DNA of 64,000 nucleotides from JANOZM01 sp031429355 (GCA_031429355.1 JANOZM010000012.1:1-64000), one strand, 5' to 3'. Positions 1 to 8,616 are shown, numbered from the stretch's first letter. Translations and numbers: made by a program. Notes: generated by a model from the letters alone, not told the origin.

Positions 1-384
1 GTCTTTGGGCAGCACGCCTTTAAGCGATTCGTTGTCTTTTTCGATGGCGCGCATAGCGTCGTCGATAAGTGTGCCTATTGTTGCTTGCTTGGCGCTGGCT
101 TGTAGATGAGACCAGCGGGCATCTTTGGGCACCCAAAACACATTGTCGGCCAGGTATTCGTCTTTGTCTTCGGAAGCGGCTTTGTCTTCTGCCAGCAACG
201 TTTTATGCTTAGTCTCAAAGGCATCGGAGATGTACTTTAAAAAGATTAACCCAAGGGCTACGTGCTTGTAATCGGAAGGCTCCATGTTGCCGCGCAGCTT
301 GTCGGCGGCTTTGAACATTTCGGCTTCGAAGCCAAGTTGGGTGCCAGTTTTGTTGGCGTTTTTGGGGGTGGTTTTTGGAGCCAT
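1..384 (-). CDS. hsdM: Type I restriction-modification DNA methylase, N-terminal part (cut by window edge)
   Basis: The first 128 codons of a reverse gene that runs off the left edge. It starts at ATG 384 with a basic leader (MAPKTTPKNANKTG), then shows the helical N-terminal HsdM domain: LGFEAEMFKAADKLRGNMEP, DYKHVALGLIFLKYISDAF and NVFWVPKDARW are typical of type I N6-adenine methyltransferase subunits. The catalytic SAM-binding domain with its NPPF motif would lie beyond the window. HsdM pairs with HsdS to methylate adenines in a bipartite target and forms the restriction complex with HsdR. It lies 79 bp downstream of two reverse genes (464-2012) and is probably co-transcribed with them. 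Whether hsdS and hsdR follow cannot be seen. Confidence 0.9.
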   Translation of the reverse strand, partial: MAPKTTPKNANKTGTQLGFEAEMFKAADKLRGNMEPSDYKHVALGLIFLKYISDAFETKHKTLLAEDKAASEDKDEYLADNVFWVPKDARWSHLQASAKQATIGTLIDDAMRAIEKDNESLKGVLPKD

Positions 385-463
385 TGGATTGTGCAGTTTT
401 TGTTTTTGTATGATTTGTGCTGCGGGGAAGTTTGCGTAGTGGGATTTTTTTAAAGAACTGCAA

Positions 464-1441
464 TCACTCCGATTGATCGTAAGCTGATTCAGCTGCCTTA
501 GAGGCCTCAACGAGTTCAATTCGATTTAGCGTGTAAGTTAGTTTTGGACTACGGTCTTTTGCTGAAACTTCACGTATATTAAGTTGGGCTTGCACTCGTT
601 TGTGGTATGGCTCAATGCCGTTCGAGGCCACGCGATTCAGTTCTGTTCGATGTATGTTGCCTTGTATGATTTGGTTGGTGTCGTCTAATTGAATTTCGAA
701 TTTTGCTGATGCGTCTAACCAGCCAACAACTTTGCCAGTTTTATATTCTTGGCGATCATAAATTTGTAAGCTTTCGACTCTATTGCGAGCGCGGGCGATT
801 GCAGCTAAATCTAACTCGAAATCTCGGTTGCCTTCGACGATTCGCATGGTTGCGCCCTCGAGGTCTAAAAATTTGAAAAATTCAGAGAATGATGTCTTTT
901 GTCGTTCGTCGATTTCCGAGGCTGCCTGAGCAAATAACCCGTCATCTTGAGCGGCCATTCCCGACAAAGTGCCTGCAACCTTGTCTAAAATTTCGTGTAA
1001 TTGATTGTCTTGATCGACCTCAAATTTATCGGTTGTTGCTTGCTGCAATACGAATCCAAATGAACCACGAACGACATCCGTCACCAGCATATGACTGTTG
1101 CCTTTTAGGGGTAACGGGCCTTTTACTTGAAGTGGCCCGGTCTGATCAGCCGCGTAGCGTTGACTAACCAATTTTTGAAACTGCGCTAATGCTTTGCTGC
1201 TAAATTCAGATTGAATTCCTGTGGAGCCATAAACGGGCCGACCACCAAAAAAAAGCGCAACACTGGCCGGTGCATGTTCGATCATTGTGGCGATTGCACT
1301 CAGCTCTTCGCCTAGTTTGGTAACGAGCTGCGCAAATTGGTTTTGCCCAATTGGGTCGTCTTCGGCGATAGCTTCTTGAAGAAACACTTGTGCTTGCGCA
1401 AGATTGGCTTGCAAATGTTGCTGCCTAAGTTGTGGAAGCAT
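464..1441 (-). CDS. Conserved protein of unknown function, partner of the DUF6932 nucleotidyltransferase
   Basis: A 325-residue soluble protein with no signal peptide or membrane segment. I do not recognise a named family. The N-terminal third is helical and the C-terminal half looks like alternating beta strands. It starts at ATG 1441 behind a good ribosome-binding site (AGGAGAG) and overlaps the 3' end of the upstream nucleotidyltransferase gene by 17 bp, so the two are translationally coupled. Position between that gene and hsdM suggests a role in the same module, either as partner or antidote of the nucleotidyltransferase or as an accessory factor. That role is inference from context only. 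Confidence 0.75.
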   Translation of the reverse strand: MLPQLRQQHLQANLAQAQVFLQEAIAEDDPIGQNQFAQLVTKLGEELSAIATMIEHAPASVALFFGGRPVYGSTGIQSEFSSKALAQFQKLVSQRYAADQTGPLQVKGPLPLKGNSHMLVTDVVRGSFGFVLQQATTDKFEVDQDNQLHEILDKVAGTLSGMAAQDDGLFAQAASEIDERQKTSFSEFFKFLDLEGATMRIVEGNRDFELDLAAIARARNRVESLQIYDRQEYKTGKVVGWLDASAKFEIQLDDTNQIIQGNIHRTELNRVASNGIEPYHKRVQAQLNIREVSAKDRSPKLTYTLNRIELVEASKAAESAYDQSE

Positions 1442-2012
1442 CTTGCTCTCCTGTAGAAAAATTGCGAAGCATTTGTTCGGTTTCAGCCCTATCTGCTTCG
1501 AGCGGAATCTGTAAAAACCCTTTCCAAACTTGGTCGTCTCTGCGGTGCGAAAAAAGCTGAAAATAGTAGGTTGCCCGCTTGATTAAAGACTCTGGCGACA
1601 GCCCTAACGGAACGATGAAGGTATCACAACCAAACTTATTTTTGGCCCGCGACCGGTTGAAAATGTCGGGATTCGCGTCCATTAGGCGGTTGATTTCCTG
1701 TTTGTCTAAGCCTGTTGGCGGATGGGCGAACGTAACCAAGTCAATATCATTAGGCGCGCGGCTTTGGGATTGTTCGACGTTTTCTGCAAAACTGCCATCG
1801 ACCCATTGAAAGCCGCTTGTAAATCCTAATTCTCTAATAGCTTTTCTGTACTCAAGCATCCCTAAAAGTAATTGCGCTCGCTTGGGTGACATCGCTAGCC
1901 GATTCGCAAACTCGCTAAAAGTAGTCTTGTATGGCGAGATTTGCGCACTGTTAGTTGAATTTGCCCCTAAAAAGGGCGGTAGTACGTGTGAGTGATTGAA
2001 TGCGGGAATCAA
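1425..2012 (-). CDS. DUF6932-type nucleotidyltransferase-like protein
   Basis: Recognisable by the order LPPFLG, SPYKTTFSEF, GFQWVDGSF and PNDIDLVTF. The Gly-Ser pair followed about 16 residues later by Asp-x-Asp is the core of the nucleotidyltransferase fold (metal and NTP binding), as in the MNT/DUF6932 group. The strand after it (KFGCDTFIVPL) could supply the third acidic residue. I place the start at TTG 2012, giving MIPAFNHSHVLPPF, which fits the family N-terminus; a TTG at 2051 would add 13 residues. Small nucleotidyltransferases often act as toxins or antitoxins by transferring AMP or other nucleotides to proteins or tRNA. The link with hsdM suggests a defence or toxin-antitoxin role, not proven here. 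Confidence 0.75.
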   Translation of the reverse strand: MIPAFNHSHVLPPFLGANSTNSAQISPYKTTFSEFANRLAMSPKRAQLLLGMLEYRKAIRELGFTSGFQWVDGSFAENVEQSQSRAPNDIDLVTFAHPPTGLDKQEINRLMDANPDIFNRSRAKNKFGCDTFIVPLGLSPESLIKRATYYFQLFSHRRDDQVWKGFLQIPLEADRAETEQMLRNFSTGEQDASTT

Positions 2013-2060
2013 GGTTGATTTAATTTGGTCAGAGTTGCCTGATTGTATCAACCGTTCGGA

Positions 2061-3755
2061 TCAATCCCCACACCTAAAACTCCCAGCCCCCCTAACATCC
2101 CCGCCAAGATACTTCGGCCACTGCGGCCATTCACACAAAGGCCTGCTCCGAATAACCTCAAACGGTGCCTTCGCATTCTGCTCAATCAATTGCAAATTAG
2201 CCGGTGCCTGCGCTTTCTCAACCCAAGCCGATAACGCCCCCAACGGATCAAACAAAGCAGGTGCCCCAGTTCCTACATGATCTACCGTTGGTGCCGTATA
2301 AAACCGCGCAAACTCAGCTACTTTTTTAGCACCCATCGCCCGCTGTACCGATTCAAAATACTGCGCCGTTGCGTAAGGGCTTTTTGCATAGTCGGCCATG
2401 TGGTCTAACAAAATTAATTTGCCGCCCGCAGCTGCAAAAGCCGATAAGTCGGGGTTTGTCGAGTCCATTAAGGCGGCTACTTTTTGTAAGCGTGGCTGAT
2501 GGTCTTCGGGTTTGTATTTTGTAATGTCATATGCACCGTCGTTTGCGTAAAAATAGGCAATCGCGCCGCCGCCGTATAACCATGCAATGCCGTTGTCGGG
2601 TTTGGGTGGCAGTGTGGGTGCCGATTTACCGGTCCACCACGAGATCCAACCACCGGTTGCGGCGTACGCTGGTGTGTCTTCGCCGCTAGGGCCGCGGCCG
2701 GGGTAGCTGCGTACGCCATTGGGTAGGGCAAAGCTAAATTGTGTGGGTGCGTTTAACACGCGAACCGCTGCAATTTGTTTTGCGGTTAAGCAGCTATCGT
2801 TGGGCGAGTCTTTGCACAGCAGTTGGTTGTAATTCATTTTGCTAGCGCAGGCTTTGAAGTTGCTGACGACGCCATCTACCAAGCCATCTTCGCCATCGCA
2901 TGTTTGTAAAACCGCAGCATGAACTAACTTAACTTGTGCCGGGTTCATCCAACCGCCGTCCATTAAGGCCAAGCCGTCTTTTAAGCCTGCATGTTGCAAC
3001 CCGGTCCAGTTAATAACGGGTACGCGTGCGAACACGCCGTTGAAGTCTTTGGGATAACGCTGCACCATCGTTAGACCTTCGCGTCCACCTTCCGAGCTGC
3101 CCACAAAGTACAAGGCTTGCGGTGCACGACCGTAAGCTATTTGCATGACGGCCACTGCAACGTCGCGCACTTTTTTATACGATGCGTGCCCAAAATTAAC
3201 TAAGGCTTCGTCGTTTAAGGCAAATGCTTGAATTGGCCGATTGGGTGCATTTTGGTGACCCGAATCGGTACCGTAAGTTACGTACCCTTGCGCCAACGGT
3301 GCGGGCGCATTAAAGGTTGCACCAGGTACTAACGCTAAGCCCGTAATCAGTACGCCGTTAAACCCGCCACCGCCAAACTGAACCGAACGCCCGTTCCACA
3401 CAACCGGCAAATTAATCTGAAAATTAATGTCGGGTGCCGTTGGATCGACCGGTGCAATTTTTCCGACCACTCGGCAATGATCGGGCATTGCTGGGGTAAT
3501 CGTCGCTGCAGGGGTTGGGCCACTAGCAGCTACTGCTAAGGCCGAGGCAGGAGTGAAGGTACTCGTTACAAGAGTTGCAATTCCACTAGCTAGCCCGGCG
3601 CTAAGGCCAATCTGTTTGGCATCAATGGTCTTGCCAGCAAGGGCGGCGCAACCCGCTTTGGGATCGTTTGCGCCTAGTAAGCCACTGTTAGTAGATGCAC
3701 AGCTGGCTGCAAGCATTGGCACAAGTAAAAACGCGACGCGGATGTTTGATCCCAT
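2061..3755 (-). CDS. Tannase/feruloyl esterase family lipoprotein
   Basis: A 564-residue exported alpha/beta hydrolase. The start is ATG 3755 with an AAGG ribosome-binding site. A short hydrophobic segment ends in AASC, with Cys19 as probable lipidation site (the -3 residue is Ala, so the lipobox is not ideal). The nucleophile elbow is GSSEGGREG (residues 219-227, Ser221 catalytic); conserved flanks include YGTDSGH and the C-terminal VDHVGTG with the catalytic His. The family cleaves ester bonds of phenolic acids (tannins, feruloyl or hydroxybenzoyl esters). Classical members carry Cys next to both Ser and His, forming a disulfide; here those positions are Ser and Val. Neighbours do not indicate the substrate. 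It ends 9 bp before the 2051 end of the longer nucleotidyltransferase reading frame and was probably acquired separately. Confidence 0.82.
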   Translation of the reverse strand: MGSNIRVAFLLVPMLAASCASTNSGLLGANDPKAGCAALAGKTIDAKQIGLSAGLASGIATLVTSTFTPASALAVAASGPTPAATITPAMPDHCRVVGKIAPVDPTAPDINFQINLPVVWNGRSVQFGGGGFNGVLITGLALVPGATFNAPAPLAQGYVTYGTDSGHQNAPNRPIQAFALNDEALVNFGHASYKKVRDVAVAVMQIAYGRAPQALYFVGSSEGGREGLTMVQRYPKDFNGVFARVPVINWTGLQHAGLKDGLALMDGGWMNPAQVKLVHAAVLQTCDGEDGLVDGVVSNFKACASKMNYNQLLCKDSPNDSCLTAKQIAAVRVLNAPTQFSFALPNGVRSYPGRGPSGEDTPAYAATGGWISWWTGKSAPTLPPKPDNGIAWLYGGGAIAYFYANDGAYDITKYKPEDHQPRLQKVAALMDSTNPDLSAFAAAGGKLILLDHMADYAKSPYATAQYFESVQRAMGAKKVAEFARFYTAPTVDHVGTGAPALFDPLGALSAWVEKAQAPANLQLIEQNAKAPFEVIRSRPLCEWPQWPKYLGGDVRGAGSFRCGD

Positions 3756-4034
3756 TGGTTCACCTTTGGTTAGTTGTTAGCGTCATGCTCTAACAAATTG
3801 AGGTAAATCCCAAGACGGTTGGTTCCACGGTTTGGGTTGGGGACGCGGGCTCTTTAAGTCAACCATTGGCGCACGAGTGGCTACTGTTTTAAAGAACTAG
3901 TTTGGTATCTCGACTTCTTTCGTCATTTTCTGAACCACTTTTTTTGGATATTTGCAATCAGCCATCTGGCCTATATTCAGCCTTATCGAAAACAAATACG
4001 CTTAGTAGAACTAATCAACTATTCCTCAAAAAAA

Positions 4035-5603
4035 ATGTTCAAACCTGCCTTGCTTTTGCTGACTATATTTTTAGCCTCTTGTGGTGGCGGTGGCGACACG
4101 GCCATTGCCCCACCTATTTCCCCTTTGCCCGCGCCCACTACAGCAGTCAAATCAGTACAAATACAGCTTCCCAATGCCACTAGTTATTGGGGACGGTCAT
4201 TACAGGCGAGTGTCGAAATTAAAGACGCCGCTGGTCTTGTGTTAACGGGGAAGTCAACCGTTTGGGCATCTAGTAGTCCCAATATTGCAACCGTTGATTC
4301 AAATGGTTTAGTGCAGCTAATTACTCCCGGTGTAACTCAAATAACAGCAACTACCGAAGGAGTATCAAGTAATAGTCTAGTTGCAACCGTTAAAGGTTTT
4401 CAAACAGAAAGCCTAAGCGTCTATCAAAAAGACAACTGCGCATTAAGCGACACAGCTGATGAAATCCGTTGTTGGGGAGATGGTTACCCTATTTCTCAAA
4501 ATAGCCCACCGCTTAAGCTTGAGTATCCAAGTCCGGTGAAAATTAATCTTGGTGCAATTTCTACAGGTTCGTTGTTTGCACAGGTCGCCCCCAGTTTTGG
4601 ATTTAGCTGTGCGCTAACCAAACAGAGCGCAGTTTTTTGTTGGGCTGGTGCAAATAGTTCAACTAGGCCTGCCGAGGTGGCGATGCTAGGAACAGGCAGT
4701 CGTTTGCCAATTGGCGATCCGGCGCCAGTTCTAGCGGGTGAAATTCCTGCTGGTGCGACCGTAAAAAAAATTAAACCGGGTTTTCAATCTGCATGTGCAT
4801 TAGTAAGCGATGGCGAGATTTATTGTTGGGGCGACCGTAATAACATCGGTCCGTTAGCAAATCCTGTGCCTTCGTCAATTGATGTTCAGTCGGCCCCTGC
4901 TCGCATTGCCCGGGGAGCCCGCGCGCTAGACGATAAAGTAATCGATTTTGCAATGGGTAACAATCGCATTTGTCTGCTAAGCGAAAGCGGCCGTGTTTAC
5001 TGCGGTCCGACCCTTAAAGCAGCGACAACTAGTGCCGCTCTGTTGCCGCAAGGTGCGGTTCCAACAAACGTGAAGCTTGTTTCAATAACCGTTGACGGAC
5101 AATCCGGTGATTTCTTTGGAGCAATGGGTGACGATGGCTGGTTTTATACTTTTGGCGTAGGTGCCGGGGCTCGCTTTGGCGATGGTTCAAACTTATTTGT
5201 TAGTAATAACAATGACATCAAGCGTTTAGCGCGTGGGGCCATTCCTGATGGTGCGAAAATTGTGCAAGGAACTATGGGAAACAGCGCCGGATCAAACTGT
5301 GTGCTGGTCGATAATGGAAAAGCATATTGTTGGAATAGAGGCTATTTTGGGTCCTTGGGAGACGGTGATTTAGCGGACCACACAGTAAGTCTACCAACAG
5401 AAGTAAAACAAGGTGAAATTCCCAACGGCGTTCAAATAGCCAATGTTAAGTGTGGAGCTTTTCACTGCACTGCAATCGGTTCGGATCGCAGGGCCTATGC
5501 TTGGGGTCACAACGAAGGAGCGGCTACCGGGCGAACTTCTACTTCAAGTGGATTAACAGGCACTTCAGTTGCCAGCCCTAGGCTGATTAACACGCCAGAA
5601 TAA
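4035..5603 (+). CDS. Big2-domain and RCC1-repeat lipoprotein
   Basis: A 522-residue surface or periplasmic lipoprotein. The signal peptide ends in LASCGGGG, a typical lipobox with Cys16. Residues about 40-125 form a bacterial Ig-like (Big2) domain (WASSSPNIATVDSNGLVQL). The rest consists of RCC1-type propeller blades, each with a Cys-Ala-Leu or similar strand followed by a CWG turn: EIRCWGDG, VFCWAG, EIYCWGDR, KAYCWNRG, AYAWGHN. RCC1 propellers serve as protein-binding scaffolds; in bacteria this Big2+RCC1 layout is found in cell-envelope proteins of unknown function. It stands alone, facing away from the tannase gene. Upstream bases 3756-4034 hold no gene I can support. Confidence 0.8.
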   Translation: MFKPALLLLTIFLASCGGGGDTAIAPPISPLPAPTTAVKSVQIQLPNATSYWGRSLQASVEIKDAAGLVLTGKSTVWASSSPNIATVDSNGLVQLITPGVTQITATTEGVSSNSLVATVKGFQTESLSVYQKDNCALSDTADEIRCWGDGYPISQNSPPLKLEYPSPVKINLGAISTGSLFAQVAPSFGFSCALTKQSAVFCWAGANSSTRPAEVAMLGTGSRLPIGDPAPVLAGEIPAGATVKKIKPGFQSACALVSDGEIYCWGDRNNIGPLANPVPSSIDVQSAPARIARGARALDDKVIDFAMGNNRICLLSESGRVYCGPTLKAATTSAALLPQGAVPTNVKLVSITVDGQSGDFFGAMGDDGWFYTFGVGAGARFGDGSNLFVSNNNDIKRLARGAIPDGAKIVQGTMGNSAGSNCVLVDNGKAYCWNRGYFGSLGDGDLADHTVSLPTEVKQGEIPNGVQIANVKCGAFHCTAIGSDRRAYAWGHNEGAATGRTSTSSGLTGTSVASPRLINTPE

Positions 5604-5639
5604 TGATAGGTTTTGATAGGTTACAACGGGTTTGCGAGT

Positions 5640-6098
5640 TTATTTAAAACCCAGCAAAGTTAGTTGTAACCCGTCAACTTCATATCGTTTAAAGTCTTGA
5701 TCAAAACTAACTAACGGTATTGCTTTGCAAATTGCAAAAGCCGCTAAATAAGCATCCATCCACACCTTGGGCGAGGCACTATTTAGCGCTGCAAGTTTTT
5801 GCCAAAGATCGAATACGTTGTCGGGTTCGTTAATGCTTGTTACGGACGGTTGGGCAAGATAGGCCGATAAAATTTCTGTGGCTGCGCGATTGCTCATTTG
5901 CTCGACGCCATAGAATTTAAACACTGTGGACGTTGTTGCTAAACGCAAAAAACTCTGTTGAGTTGATCTGCAAAATGCAGCTTGATTTTGCGTGTTTAGC
6001 TCGCTTAAAAATTGCTTAGCCTCTAAGTGAAAAACGTGTGCTGAAAAAGTTGTTGCAACCCAAATATTAGTATCAATTAGATGTGCTGGCACGCCCAA
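5640..6098 (-). CDS. VapC-type PIN-domain toxin (TA pair 1)
   Basis: A 152-residue PIN ribonuclease. The acidic active site is visible: Asp in HLIDTNIW near the N-terminus, Asp in KVWMDAYLAAFA around residue 115 and Asp in SFDQDF near 133. The segment SFLRLATTS matches the subgroup of mycobacterial-type PIN toxins with an F-R-L-x-T signature. VapC toxins cleave tRNA or rRNA and are held inactive by the VapB partner. The gene starts at TTG 6098 or GTG 6092 and overlaps the end of the antitoxin gene by 20-26 bp, the usual coupled arrangement. Confidence 0.88.
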   Translation of the reverse strand: MGVPAHLIDTNIWVATTFSAHVFHLEAKQFLSELNTQNQAAFCRSTQQSFLRLATTSTVFKFYGVEQMSNRAATEILSAYLAQPSVTSINEPDNVFDLWQKLAALNSASPKVWMDAYLAAFAICKAIPLVSFDQDFKRYEVDGLQLTLLGFK

Positions 6099-6384
6099 TA
6101 TCCTCGTCGTCTAATGCGTTTTGCTCGATTTCAAGTGTTTCTTGAAGAGTAGCCCGTCTACTCGGAGCGTTTGAATGACCATTAACGACAGGAAATCCTT
6201 GTTGGTCTAGCACGTAAGGTGCTTTGGGTTCGCCTGCCGAATAGGGACTTTGGAGCAATTTTGGAGCGTACAAAGCTTCGGTTAGTAGCTCTGCGACTAA
6301 GTCTTTTAAGGGTTTGCCTTGGCTGACAGCGCGAATTTTTATTGTACGAATTAGCTCGTCTGGCAGGTCGATCGTGGTTTTCAT
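6073..6384 (-). CDS. Ribbon-helix-helix VapB-type antitoxin (TA pair 1)
   Basis: A 103-residue protein. The N-terminal 45 residues read MKTTIDLPDELIRTIKIRA followed by a second helix (KDLVAELLTEAL), the classic ribbon-helix-helix DNA-binding fold. The C-terminal half is polar and rich in Pro and Gly, as expected for a segment that folds on the toxin. It starts at ATG 6384 and overlaps the downstream PIN gene. The antitoxin should neutralise the toxin and repress its own promoter in the 110 bp separating it from TA pair 2. Confidence 0.88.
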   Translation of the reverse strand: MKTTIDLPDELIRTIKIRAVSQGKPLKDLVAELLTEALYAPKLLQSPYSAGEPKAPYVLDQQGFPVVNGHSNAPSRRATLQETLEIEQNALDDEDIGRASTSN

Positions 6385-6494
6385 TTTCCCATTTTACCAG
6401 TAAACCAGCTTGCTTGCAAAATGTTTTTTCAAGAACGAAACCGTTTGCTTTCTTAGCCTAACCAATAGGCGTTCGTACTGACCTAAAAACGTTC

Positions 6495-6953
6495 TTATTC
6501 AAGCCCAGCCAAGTGAATTTTGGCCGCTTTTCCTAGTTCTTTATCGAAGGTAAGTAATGGTGTTTTTAAATGCGCGGCAAGCCAAAGATAAGCCGCATCA
6601 TAGGTCGATAAACTGTATTGCTGCGATAGTTGTAATTGCTCGGTTTGCACAACCGAATGCAAAAATAAATTTAGTTTTGTAAAGTTATCGAGGGCAATCA
6701 AAGTATCTTCAATGTTATGACCAATCGCAATTTTCTTTTGCGCTACGCTGACAATTTCAAATTGAATTAGTTGGGGTGCATGCAAGGTGTACTTCGATAG
6801 GTGCGCAGCAGCAGAATCTCGTTGAGCTTCATTAAACAAAATGCTGCACAAAAGGCTTGCATCTACCACTGCGGGCGGCTTAACGATGTAATACGAAGGC
6901 GGTTCAGCGATTAAAATTTGCGAAGCTGGTTCTTTCGTAAACTTCTTACTCAT
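6495..6953 (-). CDS. VapC-type PIN-domain toxin (TA pair 2)
   Basis: A 152-residue PIN protein with an N-terminal extension of about 28 residues before the first strand. Active-site acids: Asp in AVVDASLLCSILF, Glu in HAPQLIQFEI, Asp in LSTYDAAYLWLAAHL and Asp in LLTFDKELGKAA. This is the pattern of the FitB/VapC group. It starts at ATG 6953 and overlaps its antitoxin gene by four bases (ATGA). Its sequence is clearly different from TA pair 1, so the two pairs did not arise by a recent duplication. Confidence 0.87.
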   Translation of the reverse strand: MSKKFTKEPASQILIAEPPSYYIVKPPAVVDASLLCSILFNEAQRDSAAAHLSKYTLHAPQLIQFEIVSVAQKKIAIGHNIEDTLIALDNFTKLNLFLHSVVQTEQLQLSQQYSLSTYDAAYLWLAAHLKTPLLTFDKELGKAAKIHLAGLE

Positions 6954-7264
6954 CGACTGTCGCGCTCTTGCCGAATCATGTCCACGGACTGCATTCCGCG
7001 TGTATCGGGCTTAGGACTACGAGCAACGCTGAAAGCGTACAAATCATCGATGCTTAATGAACCCGCTTTTGCGGATTTATTAGACTTTGCAGAGCCCTGT
7101 GGGAACTGCGCGTCTATTGAGGGGAAAGATGCTGAGCGATCATTGATGAACTGTTCGACCATTGACAGCAATTCGCCTTGAAGCGAGCGGTGATTACGCG
7201 CTGCGCGTTGACGCAGAGCTTCGGCCCAAGCCTCGGGGACGTCTTTAATAGAAAGGTTTGGCAT
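6950..7264 (-). CDS. FitA/Arc-like antitoxin (TA pair 2)
   Basis: A 104-residue protein. It opens with MPNLSIKDVPEAWAEALRQR, then a second helix NHRSLQGELLSMVEQF, the ribbon-helix-helix arrangement of FitA-like antitoxins. A Ser-rich, flexible C-terminal half would wrap the toxin. It starts at ATG 7264 with GGAG a few bases upstream. The gene lies just behind the terminator at 7339-7369, so it has its own promoter, which is normally autoregulated in this family. Confidence 0.87.
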   Translation of the reverse strand: MPNLSIKDVPEAWAEALRQRAARNHRSLQGELLSMVEQFINDRSASFPSIDAQFPQGSAKSNKSAKAGSLSIDDLYAFSVARSPKPDTRGMQSVDMIRQERDSR

Positions 7265-7338
7265 CGATTGGCTCCAAAATGGTTCCGATTTAATTTAGAT
7301 TCCATTGTAGCTCCCTTTTGGGTCCGAATACATCCAAT

Positions 7339-7369
7339 AAAAAAGCCCCGCAATCAGCGAGGCTTTTTT
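7339..7369. terminator. Rho-independent terminator, bidirectional in form
   Basis: A 13-bp stem (AAAAAAGCCCCGC, then its complement with one G.T pair) around a 5-base loop AATCA. The A-run on one side and T-run on the other make it usable in both directions. It lies 68 bp beyond the stop codon of the substrate-binding protein gene, so its main job is to end the reverse liv operon before TA pair 2. Confidence 0.85.
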
Positions 7370-7437
7370 AACAACTTAGACAATCAAACTACAAAGCAAT
7401 TCACACAAACAACCCCGTGCAAATCACCCTGTAAAAA

Positions 7438-8616
7438 TTACTTAGGAACAGCCAAGTACTCTGAAACTACTGTCCACTTGCCGTTTTTAATTTGCGACAT
7501 GCGGGTCTCGCTGCTGCCTAGACGCTTAGTTGGGCTAAACGTTGGGGCTTGGCCGCCGAAAATATCAGCCGAGAACTTGGTGGTCTCGATTGCTTTTACC
7601 AATGAGTCGGTGGTTAAGTTGGTGCCGGCAGCCGCCATTGCGGTGGCCAATTGGTCAACAATTACATAACCGTAGGCCGAAAATACTGTGCCATCTTCAT
7701 TGAATTTGGTTTTGTATTTTTTAGCCCAAAAGCTAACCGCAGGTGATGCATCATCTGGGTAAGGGTGGCCAACGGTGTGCATAGCGTACAAGCCGTTCAT
7801 TGCTGGGCCGCCAAGCTTATGGATGATGTCGGTGTAGGCTGCGCTTGAACCAAAGAAGTCTGGTGCAAAGCCGGTCTTACGTGACTCGCCAATGGTGCCG
7901 ATGGTTTCGCGAATGATGGTGCCTAAAACAACTAAGTCGCAACCACTCGATTTCATTTTCGCTACTTGCGATGAGAAGTCGGTCGAGCCACGCTTGTACG
8001 AGGTTTTTTCTGCCAACGGAACGCCGATGTTCTTTAAGCCCTCTTCAGCACCGCGCAACACTTCAAGACCAAAGTCGTCGTCTTGATAAATGATGCAAGG
8101 CTTAGTATATTTTTTATTGGCAAACATTTTTGGCAAACCGCTCTTCATTTGATCGAAGTAGGTTGCGGCAAACGCAAACTTAAGGCGATGGAACGGATCG
8201 AACATTTCACGTGAAGCAGTAACCGGGAAAAAGTTCATGATGTTTTTTTCTAATTGCACGGGTATAGCCGCATTGTTTTGCGCTGTACCTAAGTGGCCAG
8301 CAACTACAAATACTTTGTCGCTGTTTACCAATTTTTGTGCCGCTAGAACTGCTTTTTTAGGATCGTAAGCACTGTCTTCAACAATCAGCTTAACCTTGCG
8401 GCCAGCAATGCCGTTTTGCTCGTTTAGCTCGTCGACACGCAATTGCATACCGTTTCGAATTTGTTTGCCGAAGGCTGCGATCGGGCCAGATAAATCTTGA
8501 ATCGTACCAATCACGATTTCATTTTTGCTCACGCCTTGTTGCTGGGCTTGGGCACTGGTTGCACTTAACGCTAGCGCGATTGCGCTAAGGGTGAGTGTGG
8601 CTAGTTTTGTTTTCAC
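7438..8616 (-). CDS. ABC transporter substrate-binding protein, branched-chain amino acid type
   Basis: A 392-residue periplasmic protein with a clear signal peptide (cleavage after SATSAQA). The mature part begins VSKNEIVIGTIQDLSGPIAAFGKQ and shows the periplasmic-binding fold of the LivK/Leu-Ile-Val family. This family also binds aromatic acids, amides and other small carboxylates, so the ligand cannot be read from sequence. It is the last gene of a reverse cluster livH-livM-livG-livF-ligase-livK and is followed by a terminator. The acyl-CoA synthetase next to it suggests that the imported compound is an organic acid that is activated to its CoA thioester. Confidence 0.88.
   Translation of the reverse strand: MKTKLATLTLSAIALALSATSAQAQQQGVSKNEIVIGTIQDLSGPIAAFGKQIRNGMQLRVDELNEQNGIAGRKVKLIVEDSAYDPKKAVLAAQKLVNSDKVFVVAGHLGTAQNNAAIPVQLEKNIMNFFPVTASREMFDPFHRLKFAFAATYFDQMKSGLPKMFANKKYTKPCIIYQDDDFGLEVLRGAEEGLKNIGVPLAEKTSYKRGSTDFSSQVAKMKSSGCDLVVLGTIIRETIGTIGESRKTGFAPDFFGSSAAYTDIIHKLGGPAMNGLYAMHTVGHPYPDDASPAVSFWAKKYKTKFNEDGTVFSAYGYVIVDQLATAMAAAGTNLTTDSLVKAIETTKFSADIFGGQAPTFSPTKRLGSSETRMSQIKNGKWTVVSEYLAVPK

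Noticed and set aside
7114..7353. Reverse 79-codon frame over the TA pair 2 promoter
   Set aside because: It spans the terminator and the antitoxin start in another frame and has no recognisable motif.
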